Shown piece after piece: positions 28,464-37,225 of a DNA stretch of 64,000 bases. The notes beneath the pieces were generated by a model, which was given only the letters and a program-made list of their open reading frames with translations, was not told the origin of the DNA and did no database searches. The position numbers were made by a program, and so were the translations under genes. Location: contig CAVOQV010000020.1 of the NCBI GenBank assembly GCA_963698435.1, forward strand, positions 62,001-126,000, given 5' to 3'. The stretch comes from Sva-07 sp963698435 (GTDB lineage Bacteria > Actinomycetota > Acidimicrobiia > Acidimicrobiales > Ilumatobacteraceae). Position 1 is the stretch's first letter. Each line of letters opens with the position of its first letter.

Positions 28464-29369
28464 ATGATCGACACGGGGAAGGTCGACGTGATCGGCGTCC
28501 GCATCGACGCTGTCGACTACGAGGCCGCAGTGAGCCGCATCATCGACGCCGCGGTCGAGCAACGCCCCTATCGGGTGTCGGCGTTGGCCGTGCACGGCGT
28601 CATGACCGGAGTCGACGATCCACAGCACCTCGCACGACTCAACGCGTTCGACTTGGTGACGCCGGACGGCCAGCCGGTTCGATGGGCGATGAATTGGCTG
28701 CACGACACCGCCCTGTCCGACCGAGTCTACGGTCCCGACCTGACGCTGGCGGTGTGCCGGGCCGCCGTCGAGCGCGATCTCTCCGTGTACTTCCACGGAA
28801 GCACCGTGGAGACCCTCGACCACCTCGTCCGTCGGCTGCCGACGCTGGTTCCCGGCATTCGAATCGCCGGGACGAGTCCGTCGTCGTTCGGCACCTCGAC
28901 ACCCGACGAGCTCGACGAACTCGCCGAGAGGATCCGCAGCACCGGGGCCGCCATCTGTTTCGTCGGGCTCGGGTGCCCGCGCCAGGAGGTGTTCGTGTAC
29001 GAGAACGCCCAGCGCCTCTCGATGCCGTGTCTCGCGGTCGGCGCCGCATTCGACTTCCACGCCGGACTCGCCAAGGAGCCACCCGCCTGGGTGCAGCGGG
29101 CGGGCCTGCAGTGGGCGCAGCGTCTGATGCGGAGCCCGAGGCGACTCTGGCGCCGATACGTGATTCTCAATCCGCGCGTACGCCGCCCGCGTCGCTGCCC
29201 AACGCTGCGGGCGCTACACCGCGCCACAGCAGGACGCTCCGACGCACATCGGCTTCAGCTGACCCCGACCGCCGAGACCCGTCAGCTTCCGGCGTTCTCA
29301 CCGACCATCGCCCGCGGCGTCTTGGCGAGGATCTGCAGATCCGTTCGCAGCGAGACCCGACCGATGTAG
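28464..29369 (+). CDS. WecG/TagA/CpsF-family glycosyltransferase
   Basis: The product is about 300 residues. It has the WecG/TagA pattern: VTPDGQPVRWAMNWL in the first half, RVYGPDLTLAVC, then FVGLGCPRQEVF and PCLAVGAAFDFHAGLAKEPPAWVQRAGLQW. These enzymes add a second sugar (for example ManNAc or ManNAcA) to an undecaprenyl-linked first sugar. The last 60 residues look abnormal: they are very basic and run 88 bp into the opposing gene. Dropping one G at about 29178 would instead give a short tail NPRYAARVAAQRC... ending at 29262, which leaves a 19-bp gap. I suspect an indel there. ATG 28464 is the start. Confidence 0.85.
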   Translation: MIDTGKVDVIGVRIDAVDYEAAVSRIIDAAVEQRPYRVSALAVHGVMTGVDDPQHLARLNAFDLVTPDGQPVRWAMNWLHDTALSDRVYGPDLTLAVCRAAVERDLSVYFHGSTVETLDHLVRRLPTLVPGIRIAGTSPSSFGTSTPDELDELAERIRSTGAAICFVGLGCPRQEVFVYENAQRLSMPCLAVGAAFDFHAGLAKEPPAWVQRAGLQWAQRLMRSPRRLWRRYVILNPRVRRPRRCPTLRALHRATAGRSDAHRLQLTPTAETRQLPAFSPTIARGVLARICRSVRSETRPM

Positions 29370-30013
29370 GCGAGATCCCACTGGCCGTTCTCGTGCATCG
29401 GGCCGGTGCCACGTGCCGACACCTGCCACAACCCGGTCAGCCCGGGCTTGACGAAGTGGCGCTGATGGAGCGCGGTCGGATACTGCTCGACGATCGCGTC
29501 GAGTTCGGGTCGCGGCCCCACCATGCTCATCTCGCCGCGCAGGACGTTGAACAGCTGTGGAAGCTCGTCGAGGCTGTATCTGCGCAGGAATCGCCCGACG
29601 GTGGTATGGCGAGGGTCCGAGTCGGACTTGTGTGTGCGACGACGCTCGCGGATCACGTCGAGTCGCTGGGCTCGACGATCGGGCCGCATCGTGCGGAACT
29701 TGAGCACCTCGAACGGCTCACCGTCGACACCGATCCGACGTTGGCGGAACAGCACAGGACGTCCGATCGTCCCGACGATCACGGTGGCGATCACCGCCAT
29801 CGGGACCGCCGCAACGGCGAGCGCGGCAACCGCCAGCGCCCGGTCGAACGTCGGCTTGACGAGTCGCACGTACGGTCCCCGAGGCTTGTCGACCCGCGGG
29901 AGCGCCGCAAGTGGCGTGACGGGTGGCCGCATCGGATCTGCGTGAGGTACCGCCGCCGCGTGCGACCACCGACCTGGATACGTCGAGGTCATCGGCACGA
30001 GTTCGCTCGTCAT
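29282..30013 (-). CDS. Initiating undecaprenyl-phosphate sugar-1-phosphate transferase
   Basis: A 243-residue bacterial sugar transferase that should load the first sugar-1-phosphate onto undecaprenyl phosphate. It has one transmembrane segment (residues about 57-80) and then the catalytic domain: RPVLFRQRRIGVDGEPFEVLKFRTM, LRRYSLDELPQLFNVLRGEMS, and VGPRPELDAI, followed by KPGLTGLWQVSARG. This is the short, EpsE/WbaP C-terminal form without the polytopic N-terminus. ATG 30013 has AAGGCGG upstream. It faces the glycosyltransferase gene, with overlap of the two 3' ends as currently read. Confidence 0.9.
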   Translation of the reverse strand: MTSELVPMTSTYPGRWSHAAAVPHADPMRPPVTPLAALPRVDKPRGPYVRLVKPTFDRALAVAALAVAAVPMAVIATVIVGTIGRPVLFRQRRIGVDGEPFEVLKFRTMRPDRRAQRLDVIRERRRTHKSDSDPRHTTVGRFLRRYSLDELPQLFNVLRGEMSMVGPRPELDAIVEQYPTALHQRHFVKPGLTGLWQVSARGTGPMHENGQWDLAYIGRVSLRTDLQILAKTPRAMVGENAGS

Positions 30014-30224
30014 ATTTCCGCCTTCCGTCAAGCCACGCAGCGTGAGATCACTCTCCGTGGTGTTCCATCCGCCTCCGGTCACGACACGGAGGAGGTCGAG
30101 CCCCCTCCGAGCCGTTAACAGCCTGGATATTGTCGCATGAGGGGCCAGCCCAGAGCAACCAGTTGACCAAGACTTGACAACCACCCGCAGTGAGATTTCT
30201 GTCCCGGCGGTACCATCTCCGACC
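30014..30224. promoter_or_regulatory. Divergent promoter region between sugar transferase and sulfotransferase
   Basis: This 211-bp gap is the most AT-rich stretch nearby (for example GTTAACAGCC and GGATATTGTCG around 30113-30137). It contains two spaced TTGAC-type hexamers on the plus strand near 30160-30180. It must hold promoters for both flanking genes, but I cannot place -10 boxes with confidence and see no hairpin. Confidence 0.35.
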
Positions 30225-31148
30225 ATGCCCGCTGGGACCCCAACCGCCGTGGACGTCGTGCGTTCCGTCGGTCGAACCGGTGTCCGAGTCGCGGCGATGG
30301 CCACCGCCGATCTCCGTCCCGGCCCCGACCTGGTGATCATCGGCGTCAAGCGCGGCGGCACGACCTCGTTGTTCCGCGATCTCGAGCGGCATCCGTCGAT
30401 GTGCCCGATGGTTCCATCGGCTCGGCGACTCCCACTCCGAGAGAACATGAAGGGTGCCCACTGGCTCGACAGCGACTTCGCGCGGTCGCCACGTTGGTAC
30501 CGCAGTCACTTCGCGACGTCGGCGACCAAACGGTGGCGCACTCTTCGCACCGGTGCTGCCTTCACTGCCGAAGCGAGCCCGTACTACCTGTTCCACCCGC
30601 TGGCCGCGGAACGTGCCGCAGCGGCGCTCCCCGGTACGACATTCGTCGTGGTGCTGCGCGATCCGGTCGAACGCACCGTGTCGCACTGGGCCGAGCAGAC
30701 CCGTAACGGCGTCGAGACGCTGCCCTTGCGCGACGCTCTGGCGGCCGAGATCGAGCGTGTTGGCGACGCAGGGGAACGACTGGCCGACGGGTCTCTCGGT
30801 ACCAGCCATGCTCACGAGCAGCAGAGCTACGCCGCCCAGAGCGAGTACGCAGCTTCGCTCGACCGGTGGATCGGCGCGGTCGGACGCGAGCGCATCGTGG
30901 TCGTCTTCTCGGAGGACTACTCCCGCGACCCGAGTCGAGTGACCCGCGCCGTGCTCGACGCCATCGGGTTGCCCCCGCTGCCCGACGAGCACGAACCGGA
31001 ACACCGCAACGCCGCCCCACGCCCCTCAACCCTCGATGCCGACATCGAGGTCGAACTGACCGAGCGATTCCGACCTGACGTTCGCGAACTCGTCGATCGA
31101 TTCGGCCTGGTCCCACCCTGGCCACGTTTCGTCACCCCGGAGAGCTGA
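30225..31148 (+). CDS. PAPS-dependent sulfotransferase
   Basis: A 307-residue sulfotransferase_1 protein. The 5'-phosphosulfate loop is GVKRGGTTSLFRDL (residues about 38-51) and the 3'-phosphate-binding element is VVLRDPVERTVSHW (about 143-156), giving the conserved Arg and Ser of this fold. The middle contains SPYYLFHP as in heparan-type and carbohydrate sulfotransferases. It would transfer sulfate from PAPS to a sugar hydroxyl. It is 4 bp before the GT4 gene. Its presence inside the polysaccharide locus is the main reason to predict a sulfated polymer. ATG 30225 fits the start of homologous sequence after a short Val/Arg-rich leader. Confidence 0.87.
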   Translation: MPAGTPTAVDVVRSVGRTGVRVAAMATADLRPGPDLVIIGVKRGGTTSLFRDLERHPSMCPMVPSARRLPLRENMKGAHWLDSDFARSPRWYRSHFATSATKRWRTLRTGAAFTAEASPYYLFHPLAAERAAAALPGTTFVVVLRDPVERTVSHWAEQTRNGVETLPLRDALAAEIERVGDAGERLADGSLGTSHAHEQQSYAAQSEYAASLDRWIGAVGRERIVVVFSEDYSRDPSRVTRAVLDAIGLPPLPDEHEPEHRNAAPRPSTLDADIEVELTERFRPDVRELVDRFGLVPPWPRFVTPES

Positions 31149-31152
31149 CCCC

Positions 31153-32325
31153 GTGCGAGTTCTGCAGCTCCATGCTCGCTACCGGATTCGCGCCGGCGAG
31201 GACACGGTGGTGGACAACGAAGCTGCTGCGCTTCGCCGCGCCGGCCACGACGTGACCCAGTTGACGATCGACAATCCGACCGACCCCGTCGCCACCATCG
31301 CTGCACTTGCGCGAAGCGTGCACAACCGCTCGTCGGCACGACTCGTTCGCGAGCAGGTCACGGCAGTGCGTCCCGACGTCGTCCACGTCCACAACACCTG
31401 GTTCGCCCTGTCGTCGTCGGCGGTGGCGGCAGCAGCAGCAACCGGCGTCCCGGTCGTGATGACCCTGCACAACTTCCGGCTCGGTTGCCTCGGCACGGAT
31501 CTGTTCCGCGACGGAGCGGTCTGTACCGCGTGCGTCGGTCGCTCCCCCCTCCCCGGGGTACTCCACGGGTGCTACCGGGACTCGCGCATGCTGTCGGCAC
31601 TCCAGGCGACCGAAGTGATGATCACGCGCACGCGTGGTGTCCTCGACTCGGCCGTCACGCGGTTCGTGGCGCCGTCGACGTTCATGGCCGATCGACTCGC
31701 CGACATGGGCGTCCCGGTCGAACGAACACTCGTCAAGCCGCACTTCGTGTCCGACCCGGGACCGCGCGCGACTCCCCCGTCAGCGTCCGGTGACATCGTG
31801 GTCGTTGGACGCCTCGCCAACGGCAAGGGCATCGACACCCTGTTGCACGCGTGGGCAGACTCCCATGTCGCCGTACGACGTCGGTGGCGGCTGCGGCTCA
31901 TCGGCGACGGCCCGCTCGCCGGCGAACTCCTCGGTCGCCTGCCTGACGGCGTCGAGATGCTCGGATGGCGCGACCACGACGAGATCCGCACGAGGCTGCT
32001 CAGCGCCCGGGCCCTGGTGATGCCGTCGGAGCTGTACGAGACGTTCGGCATGGTCCTGGTCGAGGCGATGAGTTCGGGACTTCCTGCGATCGTCAACACC
32101 GCCGCGGGTGCTGCTGCGATCGTCGATCCTCCGCCCCAGCTCCTGGTGCCGCCCGGCCGACCGGCGGCGCTCGCTGGGGCCATCGACGCGCTCGACGATG
32201 TGATGGTCGACCAGGTCGGGGCGACCAATCGTCGACGGTTCGAACAGCACTACAGCGAACCAGTCGGCGTGGCTGCGCTCGAAGCGTTGTACCACGAGGC
32301 GATCGCTGCGGCGGGGTCCACGTGA
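31153..32325 (+). CDS. GT4-family glycosyltransferase
   Basis: A 390-residue GT-B glycosyltransferase of family 4. The N-terminus VRVLQLHARYRIRAGED and VHVHNTWF segment are acceptor-side features. The donor site shows DIVVVGRLANGKGIDTLL and ELYETFGMVLVEAMSSGLP, the E-x7-E motif region. A VCTACVGRSPLPGVLHGC segment with several Cys is typical of the WcaL/PimB-like GT4 enzymes that act on capsule sugars. GTG 31153 is the start. It ends on a GTGA overlap with the APH-fold gene, so translation is coupled. Confidence 0.88.
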   Translation: MRVLQLHARYRIRAGEDTVVDNEAAALRRAGHDVTQLTIDNPTDPVATIAALARSVHNRSSARLVREQVTAVRPDVVHVHNTWFALSSSAVAAAAATGVPVVMTLHNFRLGCLGTDLFRDGAVCTACVGRSPLPGVLHGCYRDSRMLSALQATEVMITRTRGVLDSAVTRFVAPSTFMADRLADMGVPVERTLVKPHFVSDPGPRATPPSASGDIVVVGRLANGKGIDTLLHAWADSHVAVRRRWRLRLIGDGPLAGELLGRLPDGVEMLGWRDHDEIRTRLLSARALVMPSELYETFGMVLVEAMSSGLPAIVNTAAGAAAIVDPPPQLLVPPGRPAALAGAIDALDDVMVDQVGATNRRRFEQHYSEPVGVAALEALYHEAIAAAGST

Positions 32326-33098
32326 CGCTGCGATCGTTCCCACTGTCAACGCGGTTCATCGTGAACGACCGGGCCGGCCGTGGAGCACGACGGGTCCGCA
32401 TGCTCGCTGGCACATCGGACTGGCGGCGACACGCGCTCGACACCGTCGGCGCGACAGCGATTCTGCTCCTGAGCACGCGTCCGTGGGCGCTGGCGCCGAG
32501 ATGGCGTTGGCCGGAACTCGAAGCCGGCGACCTCGAGCAACGGTTGCGCTCGACGCTCGACGGTCTCCGGCTCGATGGCGCGGTCGTGCCGCGCCAGGTC
32601 GATCGAGCACGCCTCTCGCTGCTGTGCCACACGCCGGGTCGAGCCGGTGACCGCGCCGTCATCGTGAAGCTCGCCAAGGTGGGCGCGGGCCTCGAGAACG
32701 AAGCACTGGCACTGTCGTTGCTCACCGACCGGCCCCTCCCTGGAATCGCAACCCCGAAGGTGCTGGCCACCGGATCGATCGACGACGACGTCGTGTTCCT
32801 CGCGACCGACGCACTGGGACTGGATCGGCAGCGACCCGCATTCGACGAACGCTTGCACAGCTTCGAACGCGATCTCGCAGAACGGCTCGCCTCTCTCCCC
32901 ATGCCACCGCACACCCCTGTCGACGCGGTCCCCGTGCACGGCGACCTTGCTCCGTGGAACCTACGGAGGACGAGCCGTGGCCTCGCCCTGTTCGACTGGG
33001 AGACGGCCGGTTGGGGCGCACCCGGCTCCGACTTGGACCACTACCGGCGTTCGTGTGCCGAACTCGGGCGGGTCTCCCTCAGCGCACGATGGCGGTGA
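32322..33098 (+). CDS. Aminoglycoside-phosphotransferase-fold kinase
   Basis: A 258-residue protein whose C-terminal third contains the kinase Brenner motif VPVHGDLAPWNL and the metal-binding LFDWETAGWG, as in APH/choline-kinase-fold enzymes. The N-terminal half is weakly similar to anything I know and the usual Gly-rich loop is unclear, although VIVKLAKVGAGLENEALAL could hold the ATP-binding Lys. It may phosphorylate a sugar, lipid or small molecule of the polysaccharide pathway. GTG 32322 overlaps the GT4 stop. Its 3' end overlaps the opposing FN3 gene by 20 bp. Confidence 0.72.
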   Translation: MTLRSFPLSTRFIVNDRAGRGARRVRMLAGTSDWRRHALDTVGATAILLLSTRPWALAPRWRWPELEAGDLEQRLRSTLDGLRLDGAVVPRQVDRARLSLLCHTPGRAGDRAVIVKLAKVGAGLENEALALSLLTDRPLPGIATPKVLATGSIDDDVVFLATDALGLDRQRPAFDERLHSFERDLAERLASLPMPPHTPVDAVPVHGDLAPWNLRRTSRGLALFDWETAGWGAPGSDLDHYRRSCAELGRVSLSARWR

Positions 33099-36000
33099 CC
33101 GTCGGGGTCTTCCACGACGAGTTGCCCGCCGCGTCGAACGCCTGCACCGCGATGTAGTGCGTCCCCGGGCCGAGCGTCGACACGTTCACCGACGTCCGGG
33201 TTCCGGGCACGAGGACGACCTCGGCGTTGTTCCGAGTCACCCGGTAGTACGCCACCCCGACATTGTCACGAGACGCACTCCACGACACATCGATCGAACC
33301 ATTCGCCGACACCGTCGCCACCAGATCACGCGGCGTCGACGGATTCGAGGTGTCGCCCGCTGGTGTCGTGGCCGGCGGCACCACGATGGCGGTGACCGTC
33401 GGGGTCTTCCACGACGAGTTGCCCGCCGCGTCGAACGCCTGCACCGCGATGTAGTGCGTCCCCGGGCCGAGCGTCGTCACGTTCACCGACGTCGCCGGCG
33501 ACTCCGGGCACCAAGACGACCTCGGCGTTGTTCCGAGTCACCCGGTAGTACGCCACCCCGACATTGTCACGAGACGCACTCCACGACACATCGATCGAAC
33601 CATTCGCCGACACCGTCGCCACCAGATCACGCGGCGTCGACGGATTCGAGGTGTCGCCCGCTGGTGTCGTGGCCGGCGGCACCACGATGGCGGTGACCGT
33701 CGGGGTCTTCCACGACGAGTTGCCCGCCGCGTCGAACGCCTGCACCGCGATGTAGTGCGTCCCCGGGCCGAGCGTCGTCACGTTCACCGACGTCGCCGGC
33801 GACTCCACCAACACGACCTCGGCGTTGTTCCGAGTCACCCGGTAGTACGCCACCCCGACATTGTCACGAGACGCACTCCACGACACATCGATCGAACCAT
33901 TCGCCGACACCGTCGCCACCAGATCACGCGGCGTCGACGGATTCGAGGTGTCGCCCGCTGGTGTCGTGGCCGGCGGCGGCACGATCTGCGTGAGCGTCGA
34001 CGGCGTCGCTGCCGACTCGTTGCCGGCCGCGTCGCGGGCGGCGATGCGAACGTAGTGATCGCCGAAGTCGACCGCGAGTTCGACCGTGGTGACGTCGCCT
34101 GCCACGGTCTGCACGAACTCACCGTTGCGGTAGATCGCGTAAGCGGTGACACCGACGTCGTCCGTCGAGGCTGTCCACGACGCAGTCAGTGACGGACCCG
34201 CCGAGTCGCCGGTCACCACGAGATCGGTCGGCACCGACGGCGCCGAGATGTCGTCGCCGCCGACCTCGACTTCGACCGAGGGAGTCGCGAACGACCGGTT
34301 GCCGGCGGCATCCAACGCCTGCACCTGGAACCAGTAGGTCCCTCGTGCCAGCCCGGCGATCACTGCGGTGTTCTCCACCCCCGCGACCGTCTGCACCTCG
34401 GCCCCTGTCTGGATGATCCGGTAGCGGTCGACACCGACGTTGTCGGTCGAGGCGGTCCAGGTGAGCGTGACGGCCTGATCCGGTCCCACGCTGAACGCCA
34501 GGTCCCTCGGAGTCGTCGGACGCACGTCGTCACCCGGGATCAACACCATCGACGTGGCCGAGCGATTGCCCGCCGGGTCGACCGCGCGAACGAAATAGCG
34601 ATCGTCAGGAGCACCGGTGGGATCGACATAGGACGATGCGTACAGCAGCGGGCTGATCACGCGATCGTTGCGCAGCACCTCGTAGCCGAGAAACCCGGGC
34701 TCGTTGTCGGTCGACGGCGCCCAGGTCACCCGAACGCCTCCGCCCGAGCGGATCAACGCCTCTGCGTCCGCCGGTACGGTCGGAGCGGTGCTGTCACGTG
34801 GACAGAACTTCGAGAAGCTCTCGAGGTACTGACGCTGTCCGTTGACGTACGGCCCGCCGAGCATGTCACCGCCGAACCACAAGCAACCGTCCACGTCGGT
34901 GTGCAGCGCCCAAGCCCCGGCGGTGTAGGCCGAACCGAGACCCGGCACCCAGTCCCGTTCGTACTCGTGCGTGACGGGATCGAACATCCCGAGCCAGTTG
35001 TAGACGTCGGTACGCGTGTAGTTGTTCAGCGACGGCCAGGTGGTTGCGTCGGTGTAGATCCAGGCGTTGCCGTGGCTTCCCTGCATCACCTTGTCGCCGC
35101 TCAGTTCGATGACCTGCGTGTCGCCGCCCTGGTCGGCGGTGACGAAACCACGCACGAACTGGTAGTCGCTCTTGCGATACACCTGGGTGTCGTGTTCGGA
35201 GCCGCCATCCCAGACCTCGTCGCCGAGATCGAGCACGGCGAACTGGTAGCGACGACTGTTGTTGGTGGTCGTCCACACGGGGTCGACCAGACCGGACACG
35301 ACCTGCCCGGTATCGGCCGTGACGGTGGCGGTGCTCCGGCGCGAGTCCCCGTTCACGCCGTTGAACCTGCCCGCGACCTGGACGGTACCGCCCGCAGCGT
35401 CGACGTCGAACGGCACACCGTCGACGTCCGGCCGAAAGGCGCGATCAGGGTCACCGTTCGCGACCGACACCTTGGCCAACCTTCCCATGCGCAAGGTGCG
35501 GGTCGGACCAGCGATCCGCGTGAAGTTGCCTCCGACATAGATCGAGTCACCCTCGAGATCGATCGAGAAGGCCACCGGTCGAGCGGAGGTGCCGCCGACG
35601 GTGAGCGACGCACGCCACTCGGGGTCGACGGCACCGCTGTCCGGGTCGATCGCCGCAAGGCCCTGCGTTCCGGCGACGCCGTCGACGTTCGTGAACTGGC
35701 CGGCCACGATGAGGCGGCCGTCAGCGACTTCGAGGTCCCACACCGTGCCGTCGAGCTGCGGCCGGAACGACGGGATCCACGCTCCGGTCTCGCGGTCGAA
35801 CGCGGCGAGATACGAGTGATCGACGAGCTGTCCGGTAGCCGTGTCACGCACCTGGGAGAACTTCCCGCCGACGAACACGACGTCGCCGAGGCTCGTGATG
35901 TCGAGAACGGGCGCGCGCAGCGCTGGCTCGGAGTCGCCGAGCGAGTTGAGACCGAGCACGCCACCCGCGATCTCCTCGGGTCGGTCGTCGAGCAACGGTG

Positions 36001-36964
36001 CGAGCACCTCGGCAGGGAGCCCCTCGTCGCCGATCGTGCTCGGAGCAACCGTCGTGAGCATCGGTCGGACGTACAGCTGGGTGAACGGCAGCGCGGAGTT
36101 CTCCGTGTTGTACTCCCACAGGTACGACGTGTCGTTGCGCTGGCCGCCGATCGAGCCCCGGTACGAGAACCCGGCCTGGCGACCGTGACCGCCCCACGGG
36201 TAGGTGAACCACCCGTTGTGGTCGGTCGCACCACGGTTACCGGCGCCGATCTCCCCCCACATCCTGGTGTTCGAGTCCTTGCTGTTCGACCCGGCGCCGA
36301 CCGCGCCGTCGATCGAGAACGACGAGAGGCGATGGCCGCCGTCCAGCGCCCATGACCAGGAGGTCAGGTCGAGGAACCGCCAGCGCACCTCTTGCCACTC
36401 GGTGCCAGTGGTGTTCTTGGCGCGACGGATGCGCAGACCGTCGACCAGGTCCTTGACGTCGCCACCGCCCAGCAGGCCGTCGATCGTCTGCGATGGCAGC
36501 GCCGCCGGAGCAAACGCCGCGGGCCCGTCGATCTCGTCGACGAGTCGTCGTGGCGTCGATTGGCCGTAGTCCTGAAACGTCCACCCGTCGCGCCCGCGAC
36601 CGATCATGACCCAACCGCCACCGTCGGTCGTCATGTCGCAGTAGAACTGCTCAGGGCGCGGGAGCTGCTCGTTACGGAGCCAGTACAGGCCGTCGTGACT
36701 GTCGGGGAATCTCTGCTTGATCTCCCAGCAGGACGCAGCCGCCTCCGCCGACGTGACACCGCTGAGCGGCTCCGCCGCGACGAGCGTCGTCGGCTGCGGA
36801 TCGGGCGTCTGCGCCGACGCCTCCGCCGCGGCCACGATGATCGCGGCACCCGCAGCGAGCGAGCTGACGGCGAGAAGTGCCGCCAGGGACCGGGCCCGCC
36901 ACCCGGTCCCCGACGACGACCGGAGACGCTCGCCAGCTGCGTCGAGTTCCTGATTCCGCCACAT
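33079..36964 (-). CDS. Secreted fibrinogen-like/beta-propeller/FN3-repeat protein, frame broken in a repeat
   Basis: Read through one disruption, this encodes about 1290 residues. A Sec signal peptide ends near ASAQ (residue 51). A fibrinogen-like module follows, with YCDMTTDGGGW at 108-118 and the GGGWT-type pattern seen in bacterial FReD proteins. Next is a YVGGNF-type propeller (for example VVFVGGKFSQV, LIVAGQFTNVDG, IYVGGNFTRIAG). About six FN3 domains fill the C-terminus, the last three nearly identical. A 4-base GGGC insertion at 33506-33509 shifts frame; without it the frame runs cleanly to 33079. No anchor is seen, so it is probably secreted or bound to the polysaccharide of the surrounding locus. 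ATG 36964 is chosen. Confidence 0.82.
33089..33976. repeat. Three tandem near-identical FN3-encoding repeats (297/301/297 bp)
   Basis: Units begin with ATGGCGGTGACC at 33089, 33386 and 33687, giving periods of 297 and 301 bp; the third ends near 33976. Each encodes a 99-residue FN3 domain on the minus strand. Copies differ mainly in a short variable stretch: one reads VLVPGTRTS, one VLVESPATS, and the middle one is a hybrid with a 4-base excess (GGGC at 33506-33509). Near-identity points to recent duplication or gene conversion. Confidence 0.9.
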
Positions 36965-37036
36965 CACGTTCGCTTTCCGCCCGCTGTCGGACAGGTCTCC
37001 GGAGGACATCCTGATCTGACAGTACGCTGCACACCA

Positions 37037-37067
37037 CGATCTTGACCACCAAAAGTGGTCAAGATCG
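37037..37067. promoter_or_regulatory. Perfect 13-bp inverted repeat in divergent promoter region
   Basis: Arms CGATCTTGACCAC (37037-37049) and GTGGTCAAGATCG (37055-37067) are exact complements around a CAAAA loop. The element sits in the 261-bp gap between the secreted FN3 protein (start 36964) and the Wzz-like gene (start 37226). It could be an operator for a dimeric regulator acting on both genes, or an RNA hairpin in either leader. There is no T-tract to support a terminator. The rest of the gap shows no gene. Confidence 0.6.
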
Positions 37068-37225
37068 CCCGGAATACCACACTCTGTGTGGTTCTGCGGC
37101 AGCGGCGGGTGAGTCCGGCCCACCAATCGTCAACAAAGACTCAAGCCGCACGTACCTCCGACCGAAACACTGCTGATGGAACCGCAGACCGCCAACGCGC
37201 ACGCGCACGACGAGAGCTGCACGCC

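Noticed and set aside
33089..33976. Regularly spaced repeats as a CRISPR array
   Set aside because: The repeats are about 297 bp long and encode FN3 domains; there are no short repeats with unique spacers and no cas genes.
34901..36355. Long plus-strand frame (484 residues) opposite the secreted propeller protein
   Set aside because: Antisense to a protein with signal peptide, fibrinogen-like and propeller motifs; no own ribosome-binding site or domain.
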